This document shows positions 44,743 through 58,063 of a stretch of DNA of 64,000 nucleotides, in pieces (the first letter of the stretch is position 1; every line of letters begins with the position of its first letter). The stretch spans positions 41,520,668 through 41,584,667 of the forward strand of contig CP141145.1 in NCBI GenBank assembly GCA_035235625.1. Reading direction: 5' to 3'. The translations under genes were made by a program, and so were the position numbers. The stretch comes from Saururus chinensis. Taxonomy: Eukaryota; Streptophyta; Magnoliopsida; Piperales; Saururaceae. The notes under the pieces are model-generated. The model did no database searches and had not been told where the DNA came from. It worked only from the letters and a program-made list of their open reading frames with translations.

Positions 44743-46419
44743 AATAATTATGCCTATGCAGTTACTACTTCAACAATGTACAAGAGATTATTTGTGCTAT
44801 ATAAGAAGATCTGAATTGTTAGTGTTTCTAAGTGATATAATTTACTCATGTTGCATTGTATGTTCGTCGATAATTAATATAATTTATTTTTATTATTATA
44901 TTTATTTATTATTTTATAATATGTCACTCTCATTCCTCCTATGCTTATTACTTTGCATGTTTCTTCGTAAGTAACCTAAGCAATGCCATTTACAAAGTAA
45001 GAATACTTGTTACATTCAGAAATGTTGTATGGTAGTTTCTCTTTCAAGCAAGGTTATAACAATAAAATTAAAATATAAAAAATATAAAAAATAAACATCT
45101 TTTGGTTATTTAATAAACTGGGTAGGGGTCTACCCGCCCTACTGATGCTTTTATTAAAAAGATATTAAAAAATATTTACAATAATTTACAAAAATTATAA
45201 ACTTATGTAACATGTTCAGTCCCTTGCGTCTTAAAACTCCCAATCTCCCTTATTTAACGTTATTCATCTCTATGTCTGCCCAAGCATGCATCCCGTTAGT
45301 TACAGAAGTTCATGCATGTTCAACCACGTTTTCGCATCGACCAGGAAAGATTCAACATCACTTATAAGCCTAACTTGATTACAGGGACGGGGGCAAGGGA
45401 GGAGAGGGGTGGCCACGGCCCCCTGGCCAATCACACTTTCTTATAATTTTTAGGTTGGGACCATGCGGCCTTATATTGTTTTCTATCTAGGTGAGACCAC
45501 ATGGCCCCCAAACCCGGCCTAGTCTTTTTTATTGTTTTACATATCAGTCAAGAAACCTAACTAGAATGAACGCAAGAGGAGCAAAATTTGTTCTCGGAAG
45601 TCTGTATCTCAATCTTTGTACTAGTAAAAAGTTAAATGTGAAGCGGCCTACATTCAAGTCCCAAGATTCAGGGACATAAAAAAGTTGGTCCCTGAGGAGC
45701 GAGGGCAACGCATCCCAATGATCCAAGCTCTGAAAACTTGGCCCAACAGACTTCAAACAAAGAGACGCTGCAGGGAACCCTAACTGTTATCTTGTTATTT
45801 ATATCCAAGCCACACGCCTGGCGTTTCAAATTAGCCATCTATATATGTTTCGTTAATTATGCTTGAACTTAAACTTCTTTCTTTTTGGATGTAACCAACC
45901 AAAAAGCTTTCCAGCTTTGGGTTCCTTCTAATCTTTTGTAAAGAGGCAAGAGATCTTTACGTACGTTACAGACAAAAAGCATCAAACATATGCAATTCAG
46001 TTCCATTCTGATATGACCCGCTAGTAAGTGCCTTTTTCTCAGTAAATCTCCTGAAAGCAAGTTTGTATCATGCATATGCAACATCATTCTTGATCCATCA
46101 TTCCAATAAATATTGACACTTTTCAAGTGAGGACCACTGACTTGTGCATCGGAATGGGACTTATTCGTCATTGCACTCACAATTAAAGGTCACATGCCGG
46201 GGAAATTATATAGGGTTATGTATAAGAAACCCCCGAAATTGTACAGTACTTCATTAAACCGTTCTGAAATTGGGTCGGTTCCTATCTCGGGTAGAGATTG
46301 TTCATGGTGAAAATTAAAGTGTTTAACTATCAATTTAAGTAGGTTCAGTTAGTGCTAAAATAAAGAATCGAGTTGATCAAAGCCAAAATTTATTACGCCC
46401 TCTTTCCATGTTTAATAGT
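44743..46419. other. Intergenic DNA
   Basis: No gene was recognised. 45380-45520 has GGGGTGGCCACGGCCCCCTG and similar words often seen near ends of plant DNA transposons, but no ends were found. Frames at 45544-45756 and 45869-46180 resemble nothing known. Confidence 0.35.
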
Positions 46420-46905
46420 TTGGATTGATTTTCTAAAATGATGCGCAAGTGGCCTAAATATGAGTTTATGGAATATGGTTTACATCATAATATATAGTAA
46501 TATGAATATGTGCAATTTATATTCTCATGCACATGTGACATGAATATGAATATAGAATGTGAATTATTTCATGATGTATAAGCTTACAAAATGTTATATG
46601 ATGCATATTGATATTTAGAACACATGCGATGATTTCATGAGTTTACATTCCTTAATAAAGACCCTTATTGAGCTAAACTCACCCTTATTTATTTGTGGTT
46701 TTTATTTTGGAGTTACATGTTGTATGCAGGTGTTTCATATGGGCTTTATATTGAGCATGAGGATGAACTCGTTTCATGAGAGGGGCTAGAGTTGTTAAGT
46801 TATTTTAGATTTGTTTTATGTTATGTTGAACTTACATTTGACTCTACTTCATATTATGTTTAATCATTGTTAGCTTAGACTTGTCAAGGGTTTCTATTAT
46901 GTGTT
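46420..46905 (+). mobile_element. LTR E, left fragment (O-related, degenerate)
   Basis: The stretch around 46660-46740 has the same order as the 3' part of family O: TGAG..CTCACCC, a TTTGTGG..TTTTATTTTGG stretch, a short hairpin near CATGTTGTATGCAGG. An I-family LTR interrupts it at 46905 and it continues at 61195. Its 5' limit could not be placed. Confidence 0.5.
46669..46681 (+). other. TGAG-loop-CTCA hairpin of LTR E
   Basis: TGAGctaaaCTCA followed by CCCT, with a weaker hairpin about 45 bp later. Adding both parts of LTR E, it lies about 450 bp from the LTR end, as in families O and I. Confidence 0.5.
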
Positions 46906-47599
46906 TGTAATGCCCGCGATTTTTTATACATTTTTCTTAAAATTCACGAATTTTTTTTGCAATATAACTACTATAAATCGGGAAAAAAGACGAATGATGA
47001 ATATAAAACCTGTGAAAATAGTTTTATAATATAAAATATAACACATTAGTTTTTCCCATCCAAATTGATAGTCATTTGATCAAACATCGTACGGCCAAAC
47101 CAAACATCCATAGGCGCTACTCGAAAATAAATGTACAAATAAATTATTATAATCATAGACTCTAAATACAAATCTCTCCCAGACATCCCTGAGTACAAGT
47201 CTCATAACAGTTCATAGTCTAATCCAAACGAAAGTCCAGAATATATAAATAGCTCAATTTATGTCTCACCCAATGCATCGGATTGTGGTACAAAAATACT
47301 TGAAGTAAGTTAAGTATATACCTGAATCTAAGGGAATCAATCCACCATGGAAATGAGCATCCATCTTCAGGAGCTCTTCATCACAACCTGCAAAAGCCTC
47401 CCGAACTACGGGGCTAAAAAGTATGGTAATGGGCCCAGTAGGGGAGTTCTAAAAAGTAAACTCAGTAAATCCATACATAGATGCATTTATGAAATTCAAA
47501 CATGAAGCAAACAGACATATCATAATCATGCTCATGCTCATACGCATACAAACATGTCAAACAAACCATCGAATCAACTTACACAAACACCCTTATTCA

Positions 47600-49600
47600 G
47601 GGTCTTACAAACTTACTCATGCCATCATACGCTTACTTATACAACATACACATATTTGTACGACCTTACTCATACAATCATACTAGTACGACCTTACTCA
47701 TACAATCATACTTATATGACCTTACTCGTACGACTTTACTTGCATAATCTTACTCATACGACCTTACTTGTATAATCATATGCTTACTCATATCACTTAC
47801 ATATACTTGTACGACCTTACTCGTACAATCTTACTCATACGACCTTACTCGTATATTCTTACTCAAAATCATACTTTTACAGTTGTGCTCATAATCATAC
47901 ACACCAACTCACATAGTCGTATACATACTATTGACCACTGAAGCTCATTACAACTAATAAGCTCTAGTGTAGAAAAGGAAAAGAATGCCACTGGGCATCA
48001 CCTTAACCTCTGGGGAGTGACTATACGCCATGGACTTTTCTGAAGGCAATGCACACCAATGTTCATGGGGCACTGGATTAAATAGGTAAGAGCAAGTCTA
48101 TAATACTACTTACCTAAGCGTGCAAACATAAACACCTACACATAAGGGATCATACAATTGCCCACCATAATGGGTCTTATCGTGCCATAGAATTGTCCAC
48201 CATTATGAGTCTTCTAGTGCCAGTGCCACTCTTGGGCAGAATCATACAGTGCCACTATTTAGCAGAAATCATACAGTGCCACTCTTGGGCAGAATCATGC
48301 AACGCTCTCAACAGAGCATCAAACGTCTGGGATTATATAGCACACAGACCAAATCGGAAACATATGTCGTTCTCAATAGAGCATCAAACTTCTGGGCTTA
48401 TACAACACATAAGTCAAATTAGAAACATACATCACTCTCAATAGAGTATCAAACATCTGGGCTTATACAACACACATACCAAATCAAAAACATATGTCAC
48501 TCTCAATAGAGCATCAGATGTCCGGTGCTTTATACGACACATAGACAACATCCCACAGGATAAACACCATAGCAAGACATGAGAAATGCTCAACCTACTC
48601 ATTATCGGCTAGCTCAAACACGAAACTTAATCCGTCAAAACTCTTAGGTCTCAAACTCACAACACTGTCATTAGCTGTGCTTATAATTCAAGTTTGAATT
48701 AAGTAATTTATGTGGTACAATTATGCCACACAAACTCTCAAACATACCGTGCTTTACTAATCAAACCAAAGTTGAGCCCGATCCAAAACCCCAATTCGTT
48801 AGGGCAGCAAACTTCACTTAACCCATCCATATCATGATCATAACTCATTGTACATCAAATCCTTATAATCTTACATACTTGCCATCCACCTTATGGCCAA
48901 AACATCTTACACAAATGTCATCAAACTAAGCTCCTCAGAGTCAAACCCAGTTATCACCCTCTTACTTATACCTCACTTATTATGCTTACTTTTCACTTCA
49001 TAATGCGTACCTTATGCTTGTACAATTATGCACACTCTTACTGTATGACAATCCCCCAACATGCGCTTTGATCCAAAACAATCCACTCCAATCCTCGCCC
49101 GTCATACTCATATCCTTTATCGTCCTTTATATGCTTACAAATCTATATCCAAATCCATATCAAACACCGTCACTTCTTACCATCCATAGCCCATACCTCT
49201 GTCTACATGCACATACACATATCCATAGCATAGGCAAATAGTCATCATACATACGTATGTCCATCACACATACGTATAACATACACATACTTTCATACAT
49301 ACGCAACTTACAAACATACTCGCTAGCCATCACTAGTGCATACAAACACATTTATATACACTTTAAACATACACGCTAGCCATCACTAGTACATACATAC
49401 ACATCCATACATACTTCAAACATGTACGCTAGCCATCACTAGCACATGCATAATCCATACATACTTCAAACATGCATGCTAGCCATCACTAGCACATGCA
49501 TATACATATGAAGCTTACCAATAAACACGCTAGCCATCACTAGCACATACAAATTTTGCATGCGTAGCTTACAAACATACACGCTAGCCATTACTAGCGC
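47600..49600 (-). repeat. Tandem blocks d, c, b, a of family I copy 3
   Basis: In + strand order: TACGACCTTACTCATAC units (47600-47920), ATAATGGGTCTTAT units (48158-48225, two), GCTCTCAACAGAGC-type hairpins (48298-48530) and GCTAGCCATCACTAGC hairpins (49318-49600, about six). More divergent than in copies 1 and 2. Confidence 0.7.
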
Positions 49601-50251
49601 ATACATACTTCAAACATACCTACAGCCAACATGCATTCCATATGCATTTCAACATAACATAATTCATCTTCTTACATCATGTAAATAGATCATAATCTAA
49701 CATCCATAGCATTCAGTCAAATAGTCCTAGCATGCTGCTACACATTCAAAACATGCTATTTTGAAATTACGAGTTCAAAGCTCCTGTAACGCCCGAGATT
49801 TTTAATCCCTTTTCCTCAAAACTCATAGAATTTTTTTTTCCATAAATCGGAGTCAAAACGATAAAATCAAAACCTGTTTATAATTTAAAACATCATACGA
49901 TTAAACATCGTACTGTCAAATCAAATATCCTCAGGCGCTACCCGAAAACACACGTACGAATAAATTCTGCTATGATCATAGACTTTTAAATACAAATCAC
50001 TCTCCCGGGCATCCCTGAGTACAAGTCCCATAACAGTCCACCGACTGATCCAAATTCAAAGTCCAGAATAAAACATCTTAAAGTCTCATCTCACTCAATA
50101 CAGGAGATCGTGGCACAAAGAAACTCGCAAAGAGTCAAGCAGATACCTGAGTCAACGGGAATCAATCCACCGCTGAAACGAGCGTCCATCTCCAGGAGCT
50201 CTCCGCACAACCTGCAAAACCTCCCGTACAACGGGGCTAAAAATAGTAGGG

Positions 50252-50269
50252 TGAGTATTTTCATACTCA
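50252..50269 (-). other. TGAGTAT-loop-ATACTCA hairpin of family I copy 2
   Basis: Same 7-bp-arm hairpin as 29030-29047, here read on the minus strand, followed by CCCT and the CCCG/CGGG hairpin (about 50223-50236). Confidence 0.6.
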
Positions 50270-50397
50270 GTAGGAAAATACCCAGTAGGGGAAATCCCAA
50301 ACGGTGAACTCCATAAGTTCAGAAATCATGCGTCATGCAACACAAACATGAAGCAGAAGCATATCAATATCATGCTCAAATTCATACAAACATGCCA

Positions 50398-52516
50398 AAT
50401 GCACCAACGTGCCACAGACATACCGAAGGCACCATCGTGCCAAAATCATACCAAAGGCACCAACGTGCCAAAGCATACTATTCAATCAACTTACACAAAC
50501 ACCCTTATCCAGGGTCATACAACTTACTCGTACCACCGTACGCATACTCATACAACATACGCATACTTGTACGACCTTACTCGTACAATCGTATGCTCAC
50601 TCATACAGCTTACTCATACATGTACGACCTTACTCGTACAATCAGACTCGTACGACCTCACTCGTATAGTCTGCACAAAATCATACTTACTGTCTTACTC
50701 AGAACCATATTCTCACAATCGTACTCATACTCTTACAGTCGTGCTCATACTCATACGCTTACAGTCTTACTCATACTCATACACTTACAGTCTTACTCAT
50801 ACTCATACACTTACAGTACTGCTCATACTGTACCTCCGGGGCAACACCTTAACCTCCGGGGAGTGACTAGACGCCATGGACTTTTCCGAAGGTAAGGCAC
50901 ACCAATGCTCATGGGGCACTGGATCAAACAGGTAAGAGTAGATCCATGATACTACTTACCTGAGCGCACAAACATAAACACCCACACATAAGGGGTCATA
51001 CAGTTGCCCACCATAATGGGTCTTATAGTGCCATAGAATCGCCCACCATAATGGGTCTTATAGTGCCAGAGAATCGCCCACCATAATGGGTCTTATAGTG
51101 CCAGAGAATTGCCCACCATAATGGGTCTTATAGTGCCAGAGAATTGCCCACCATAATGGGTCTTATAGTACCATTGCCACTCTTGGGCAAAAAACATACA
51201 GTGCCACTTGGGCAGAAACGTACAGTGCCACTCTTGGGCGAAATCATACAACGCTCTCAACAGAGCATCAAACGTCTGGGCATACACAGCACACAGACCA
51301 AATCAGAAATGTACATCGCTCTCAGCAGAGCATCAGACGTCTGGGCTTCATACAGCACGCAGACAAAGTTAGAAACGTACATCGCTCTCAACAGAGCATC
51401 AAACGTCTAGGCTTATACAGCACGCAGACCAAATCAGAAACAACGTCGCTCTCAGCAGAGCATCAGACGTCCGGTGCTCTACATAGCACACAGACAACAT
51501 CCCGCAGGATAAACACCATGGCAAGACATGATAAACGCTCGGCCAACTCATCAGCGGCCAGCTCAAACACGGAACTTAATCCGTCGAACCCTCAGGTCTC
51601 AAACTCACAACGCTATCATTAGCTGTGCTTATAATTCAAGTTTGAATTATGTATATTATGCGGTACAATTATGCCACACAAACTCACAGTCCTCGACTGG
51701 TCAAACCGAAGCTGAGCCCGATCCGAAACCCAAGTTCGTTAGGGCAGCAGACTTCACTTACCCGTCCACATCATGGACAAAACTCCTCGTACACCAAACT
51801 CTTACAGTCTTACACACTTCGCCATCCATCTTATGGCCAAAACCTCTTACACTGACATCCTCAAATAACGCTCCTCAGAGCCAACCCAGTTGTCGCCCTC
51901 TTACTTATATCTCACTTATTATACTTACTTTTCACTTCATAATCTGTACGTTATGCTTGTACAATTATGAACACTCTTACTGTCTGACAAATGCCCAACA
52001 TATAATCCACCCCAACTGATCCATTCTAATCCTTGCCCGTCATACTCATATCCTCTGTCATACGCTTACACAACTGCATCCAAATTCAGACAAAGCCTCT
52101 GTCACCTCTTACTGTCCATCGCCCATACTTCTGCCCACAAACACATGCACATCCAAAGCATAGGCAAAATGCCATCATACATACGTATGTCCCACACATA
52201 CGTATAACATATACATACGGTCATACATACATAACTTACAAACATGCACGCTAGCCATCACTAGCACATGCACAGACATTCATACATACGTCAAACATGC
52301 ACGCTAGCCATCACTAGCACATGCATCCATTCACACATACATCAAACATGCATGCTAGCCATCACTAGCACATGCATACATCAAACGTACACGCTAGTCA
52401 TCTCTAGCACGTGCACACACATTCTTACATACTTCAAACATGCACGCTAGCCATCACTAGCACATGCATAACCCATACATAGCATACTGACATATTTGCT
52501 AGCCATCGCCAGCGCA
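50398..52516 (-). repeat. Tandem blocks e, d, c, b, a of family I copy 2
   Basis: All five hairpin-type blocks in the same order as copy 1. Block c has five units against three in copy 1. The 186-, 172- and 163-codon frames over these blocks are periodic artefacts. Confidence 0.8.
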
Positions 52517-53499
52517 TACATAATCCACATCCATATAACATGCATACATCTCATGCATATCAATCATGCCATACAATCATGCTTACACGCACATCATGCA
52601 ATCGGATCGTTACTTAACATCCAAGCATGGAATCATACAATCCTAGCATGCTGCTACTCATTCAAAGCATGCCTCATGAATTTACGAGTTCAAAACTCCC
52701 CTACCTCGTAGTCATGACGTTCGATGGCGAGCACACGACGGTGGCGGCGTCGGCGGCAGAGTTGGCGGTCAAAACCGTTGCCTGGCTGAGAGAGCTGCTG
52801 TCCCGAGGATTTCAAGATGCGCCGGAACTATCACGGCCAAACAGAGTGTCAGAACTCAATGCGGTAAAAATCCGCGATCCACGGCGGCACACTAGGGCGG
52901 CCGGGAGAAATATCGTGCCAACATAAGTGGCGGTACGATCAGATGTCAAGGGTGTACACTCTGAAGATCGGCCGGTGGCTAAGACGTGCTCAGCCGGCCA
53001 CAAAGACGTCGAAATCGGCCGTGGACAGCACCCAACGACGACGATTTCGGTCAACAAATGCCCACATAAGGGCGGAGAGCATGGGGCAACGCTCGAGAAT
53101 CAAAGTAGAGGTGGAGGACGGCTCTAGTGGTCAACTCCACTCGGTGGCAAAGCCAACCGATGGTTAGGCGGCACGAATGCGGCGCTTAAACCCAGAAGTA
53201 CACGCGTGGCGACATGCACACGCGGCCCAAAGGGCGGGGGAGATGGCTGAAATGAGGCGACTCAAGGCCCATAAAAGCCAACAGGGCTAAGGCCCTTAGC
53301 GGTGGCCAATCTAAGTGGCGACATCGCCGATCGCCACCCACAACCAATACTCATGGTGCGGGCGGCTGTGCATCTCGCACGATATAGGGCAAGGGGAGGG
53401 TTCAAGGTCGTGCAAAGGCTATGAGGCCGTCACTGGCCAAGGCCTGAGCAGGTGAACTCGTCCACCTTCTGTCAAGGTAAGACATACTAATTCTTGCCC

Positions 53500-54400
53500 G
53501 AGGCCGTTCGGTACCAACGGCGTAAAATGGGCAAGAAGGGTCAACGGCACACATGCCGGTAAGGCGGACTAGCTGCGGCTACGGGCCGCAAGGCTGAACA
53601 AGACCCAGAGGGGTGGCCCATTGGCATCACCGGGCTGGGGCGGAGCCGAACTAAGGTCCGCTAAATCAAATCCGGTGTCCGATTGATAACGTCAGTCACC
53701 ACGTCCAAAATGGGCGTAGGCCAAAAATAAGGGACGACCGGGGAAAACCCATAAGGGCGGAGCGGCCATGGGGGCGGCAGCTGAATTGGGCACGGAGGTA
53801 TAGTCCACTGCCTTCGCCAGAGCAAGGCGGGGTTGGGGGAAGGCCGAATCGGCCGCAGATCACCGCCGGCGGCCACTGTTTGCCCAAACAGTCCGTCGGC
53901 GGAACAATGAACAGAGGGGGAAAGAGGGTGGGGCGGCGGTGCCGAGGCCCACCGGGCCGGGAGGAGGGGCTCCTCACCGTCGCCGGCCCAGGGCGGAGCC
54001 GTGGCCGGCCGGTCGGGCCGTGCCGGCCCGTGGCGGCGGCGGAACGGCGCTATACAGAGGGACGACAAAACAGGGCAGTGGAGAGAGGGAGCGGGACGGC
54101 GGAGCTGGGGCCGTCCGGGGCCGGGGGGAGTGTCCTCCCACTGTCGCCGGCCCATGGCCGAACCATGGGCGGCCGGCCGGCCCTCGCCGGCTCACGGCGG
54201 CGGCGGAACAGCTCAAATCAGAAAAGGGGGGCTCACCGGAAAAGTGGGGGTGGAGCGGCCGTGGGGCCGGGATGGCGGCTCCCCTGCCGTCGCACGGCGA
54301 GGGCGGAGCCGGTGCGGCGGCCCTCTGGCCCACCGGCGGCCGGCGGCGGCCAGGCACAGTGATAAGGCGGAATGGGGGGGGCGGCGGTACTGTTCATCCA
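53500..54400 (-). repeat. GC-rich segment of family I copy 2
   Basis: Counterpart of 24715-25760: CpG-rich, with degenerate ~150-bp repetition, and open in most frames simply because stop codons are rare in such sequence. Confidence 0.6.
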
Positions 54401-54751
54401 GCCAGTGGATTGGGATCGTGATCCCGATCCCTCTTTTTTATTTTCTTTTATTTATTTTTTCCAAACGTACGCTCAACGCGCGTTAACCCACTGGTTACGC
54501 ATCGAACCTCCAAAATTTGCCCCGTAAGCGCGCAGCGAGGCCCGTGGCCCGCGACTAAGCCCCACACCCGACTCTATGGGTATAAATACGGGGAAAAGAC
54601 ACAAATACCCATACGCTGAAATGTCACATTTTCCTGCCGAAAATGACCAAAAAATGGCAAAAAAATCCCAGAAAATCGTAGAAAAATCAGGGACCTTACA
54701 GCTCCCCTACCTCGTAATCATGTCGTTTGATGGTGAGCACATGACGGTGGC

Positions 54752-55364
54752 TAGGGCTGGTCATGGACATCCATTGTCCGATGTCCGGGCCGTGTCCGGC
54801 AGAATTCTTTTGTCCGGCCGTTTGTCCGAGGTCCGGTTAACTTTTAAATACATTATGTATTCTTATATGAAGGACAATTTTAAATTATCCTCTAATTATT
54901 ATTAAACATCATTTTCTTATCCTTAAATTTTTAACAATTTAAATACAATCATGTTAATGTTATATTTGAGTTCTTCTTTAAAGCTAGATATTAAGTATTT
55001 CTTTTGTCTCACATTTATAGCTCTATTTGACTTTTCAAAATGAATTAATTTGTCTAATAGTAATACTACAAATAAAGAAAATGACATATATAAGTTTAAA
55101 AATTATTATTATATGATCAACTATTTAATCTAGAGATCCTCACCCTAGTTCCTAGCTACCTTAGTTAAAGTTGTTAACAACTCTCGTTCTCTCCAACCAC
55201 TTCAACTCTCATCCAATTGCCTAAGAGACTATGTCCATGGACAATGGCCATGTCCGCCGAAAAAGAAGCTTTGTCCGTGAACAAAATGCTGACGGACAAA
55301 TTATTAGCGGACATAGACATGGACAAGCCTTGTCCGCCGACTATTTGGCCGAGGACCAGCCCTA
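54752..55364. mobile_element. hAT-type MITE with GTCCG subterminal repeats
   Basis: Perfect 11-bp inverted ends TAGGGCTGGTC and GACCAGCCCTA, and a perfect 8-bp duplication ACGGTGGC (54744-54751 and 55365-55372). The outer ~110 bp on each side carry many TGTCCG/CGGACA words in both orientations, as expected for hAT transposase binding sites. 613 bp, AT-rich core, no transposase. Inserted in family I copy 3. Confidence 0.92.
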
Positions 55365-55946
55365 ACGGTGGCGGCGTTGGAGGCGGAACTATTGTCCAGA
55401 GGATTTTAGGAAGCGCTGGAACTACTCACGGCTAAGGCTGCAAACGAGCTAGTCCCTGACGAACTAGGGTAGGTGTCACGCCCCGGCGATGCCCGACCTG
55501 AGCCGAACCCGGTCCAGGGGCCGGTCAAGCGCGCGGGGGCGACGAAGTGAAAATTGAGAAATGATCTAGCGGAAGACTTAACCCTAACCACGGGCGATTA
55601 ACAGCAACACGGAGTGCGCACAATCCTTTGAGCAAGAGTAAATAAAAGGGAAGAAAAAGGTGTTGCTTATCACAAAGTAAACAACAATCTCAAACCCACA
55701 AATATAGTTAAGTAAAGCCCACACCGGCTCAAAATAAGTCATAATCATCACAACTGTAGTATATGACAAATCCAAAACAAGAACCCTACACAAAGGTTCG
55801 AACATAAAGCATGAAAGAAACGATGATAAGTCACTCAACGATCTCCATCATCACACCCAAGCTACCTCTGACCTTTCCTCAAAGAGGCAATCTTGTCTGT
55901 CTGCGTGTCGCACCACACAGCCCAAAATCAAAACACAAAAGAGGGG

Positions 55947-55962
55947 TGAGTTTTAACACTCA
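55947..55962 (-). other. TGAGT-loop-ACTCA hairpin of family O, copy C
   Basis: On the minus strand TGAGTgttaaaACTCA then CCCC; the CTGCGTG/CACGCAG hairpin follows with one arm base changed. It lies about 490 bp from the LTR end. Confidence 0.6.
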
Positions 55963-56099
55963 GCAATGGTTTTAATATCACTGTCAACGTAGAAAATACG
56001 ATAGCTTAGAAATGAGATCGTTCAGATCAAAGATTTACATGGTGCATCACTTTCTGATCACACGTTCATATCACCTAACACTGCATCATAATGCATAAT

Positions 56100-56722
56100 T
56101 TAACCTGTATGGATGTATCTCTAGCATACATATTCCCACATGCATTCACATCATACCAATCCCGCATGGATGTATCTCTAACATACATATTCCCACATGC
56201 ATAATATCATCACAACCTGCATGGATGTATCTCTAACATACATATTCCCACATGCATAATAGCATCACAACCTGCATGGATGTATCTCTAACATACATAT
56301 TCCACATGCATTTTATCATCAAAGTCAACATGCATGGATGTATCTCTAACATACATATTCCACATGCATAACATCAAAATCAACATGCATGGATGTATCT
56401 CTAACATATATATTTCCACATGCATTTCATCATCAAAGTCAACATGCATGGATGTATCTCTAACATACATATTCCACATGCATAACATCAAAATCAACAT
56501 GCATGGATGTATCTCTAACATACATATTTCCACATGCATTTCATCATCAAAGTCAACATGCATGGATGTATCTCTAACATACATATTTCCACATGCATTT
56601 CATCATCAAAGTCAACATGCATGGATGTATCTCTAACATACATATTCCACATGCATAACATCAAAATCAACATGCATGGATGTATCTCTAACATACATAT
56701 TCCCACATACATAATGTCATCA
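56100..56722 (-). repeat. 57-bp tandem repeat of family O, about 11 units in copy C
   Basis: Units around ATGGATGTATCTCTAACATA alternate CATAACATCAAAATCAACA and CATTTCATCATCAAAGTCAA spacers, which suggests expansion by duplication of pairs of units. Confidence 0.85.
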
Positions 56723-57965
56723 CAATCAACCTCCATCAAGGAGTAATCACACATTAACGTCACACAGACGGGAGCATAGACAAGGCCACGAAGGTGTGTC
56801 ACGGTACAAAATTCTACACAAGAATTCAAGAAAGATCGGGGTTGTCAATCCCTAATACTGCTCGCCCTGGACGATCCTGGCCAAGGATGTCCCATTCTCA
56901 CACAGAGAATCTAGAGCAGGGGTGTTCGCCCAGGGACATCTCCTGCGGAGGGAAGAGCCCGAGTTCTCACACAGAGAACCCTAGAACACGTGGTAGCGGG
57001 GTGCACACGGCATACCACACTGGATTCTCAGGGTCCAGATGACACACATAATAACATTCTCACATATCCGCAAGACAAGTACACAACTCGTCCCCACATC
57101 ATTCCATTTACACAAGACTCAACCCGGGGAGTGCACTCGTTCCACACAGGAACTTCAAATCAAAATATGTCCTTTCGGACCAATCAACTTGCGATTAATC
57201 CACGACCGATAAACCCGGCACACAATTCCATCACATTGCATCCAATCGGTCAAATTCGATTAATCACGATAAGGCCTCACTTGGAAATCCATTTTCATGA
57301 TGCGTGCAGCATGGTACATGCGTGGGCAAAACATACATGAATCCTAATCATGATAAGTGCTCTCACCAGCCCCTATTGCATCATTCATAATCTCGATATT
57401 AAGCTTCGACATCATCATTTAACCCCCACATGTGTGTGTGTGTAACTAGTAGAAGCCTTTCACATAATGCATATTAACATGCTTGAAAATCAACTCACTA
57501 CCACACTACACATGTGAATTTCTATCTAAACATGAATTCCAGCGGAATCATAGTAGAAGAATTGTTGAAACCATAGCTAAATTCAAAACTCAACCACAAA
57601 GGCTAAACACCTATAACATCACTCATTTCATCATTGAGTCATGGCAATCACCAACATTCACACACCATTAATCACAATTTATCATGACAAATCAGTCCAA
57701 CAATGATTGTAGTCCTACTGAAAATATATGCTTATCCAAAGGGAACCAACCGTTCATAATTTCAAGATAACGATTCCAACATCATGCCACAAAACATAAG
57801 TCATCCCACCATCTCTAAGCATATGTCTCAACTCTATAAACTCAATAGCATGCATTTCCAGTAGCCTAACATAGCTTAAAACACTCCACATTCATATAAA
57901 ATTGGCAAGCTAAAGTGGAATCATCAAAATAGGCATCATACACACAACATACAATTTCTTGTGTA

Positions 57966-58063
57966 GCCGATCGATCGCCCTTCAGGCCGTTCGATCGGTT
58001 ACACGCAAAAATTTGAAATTTTCAGTTCATCCGATCGATCGCCCTGCAAGGCCGATCGATCGC
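57966..58063 (-). repeat. Paired GATCGATC hairpins in family O LTR, copy C
   Basis: Same layout as 23784-23881: one hairpin with CGATCGATCG arms and one with a slightly degenerate arm pair, centres about 66 bp apart. Confidence 0.75.

Larger units (their letters stand above)
49785..54700 (-). mobile_element. Family I solo LTR, copy 2, nested in copy 3
   Basis: The + strand starts TGTAACGCCCG and ends GGGACCTTACA. A perfect GCTCC duplication flanks it (49780-49784 and 54701-54705), and the host reads continuously from CAAAGCTCC to CCTACCTCG as in copy 1. 4916 bp. Blocks e (50398-50473), d (50520-50828), c (51000-51172, five units), b (51247-51490) and a (52245-52516) are all present. A TATAAATA lies at about 54583 on the + strand, but the family's transcription direction is uncertain. 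Confidence 0.9.

Noticed and set aside
56288-56829. 98-104-codon frames over the 57-bp repeat of family O copy C
   Set aside because: 57 is divisible by three, so the repeat stays open; the peptide repeats follow the DNA and nothing suggests translation.
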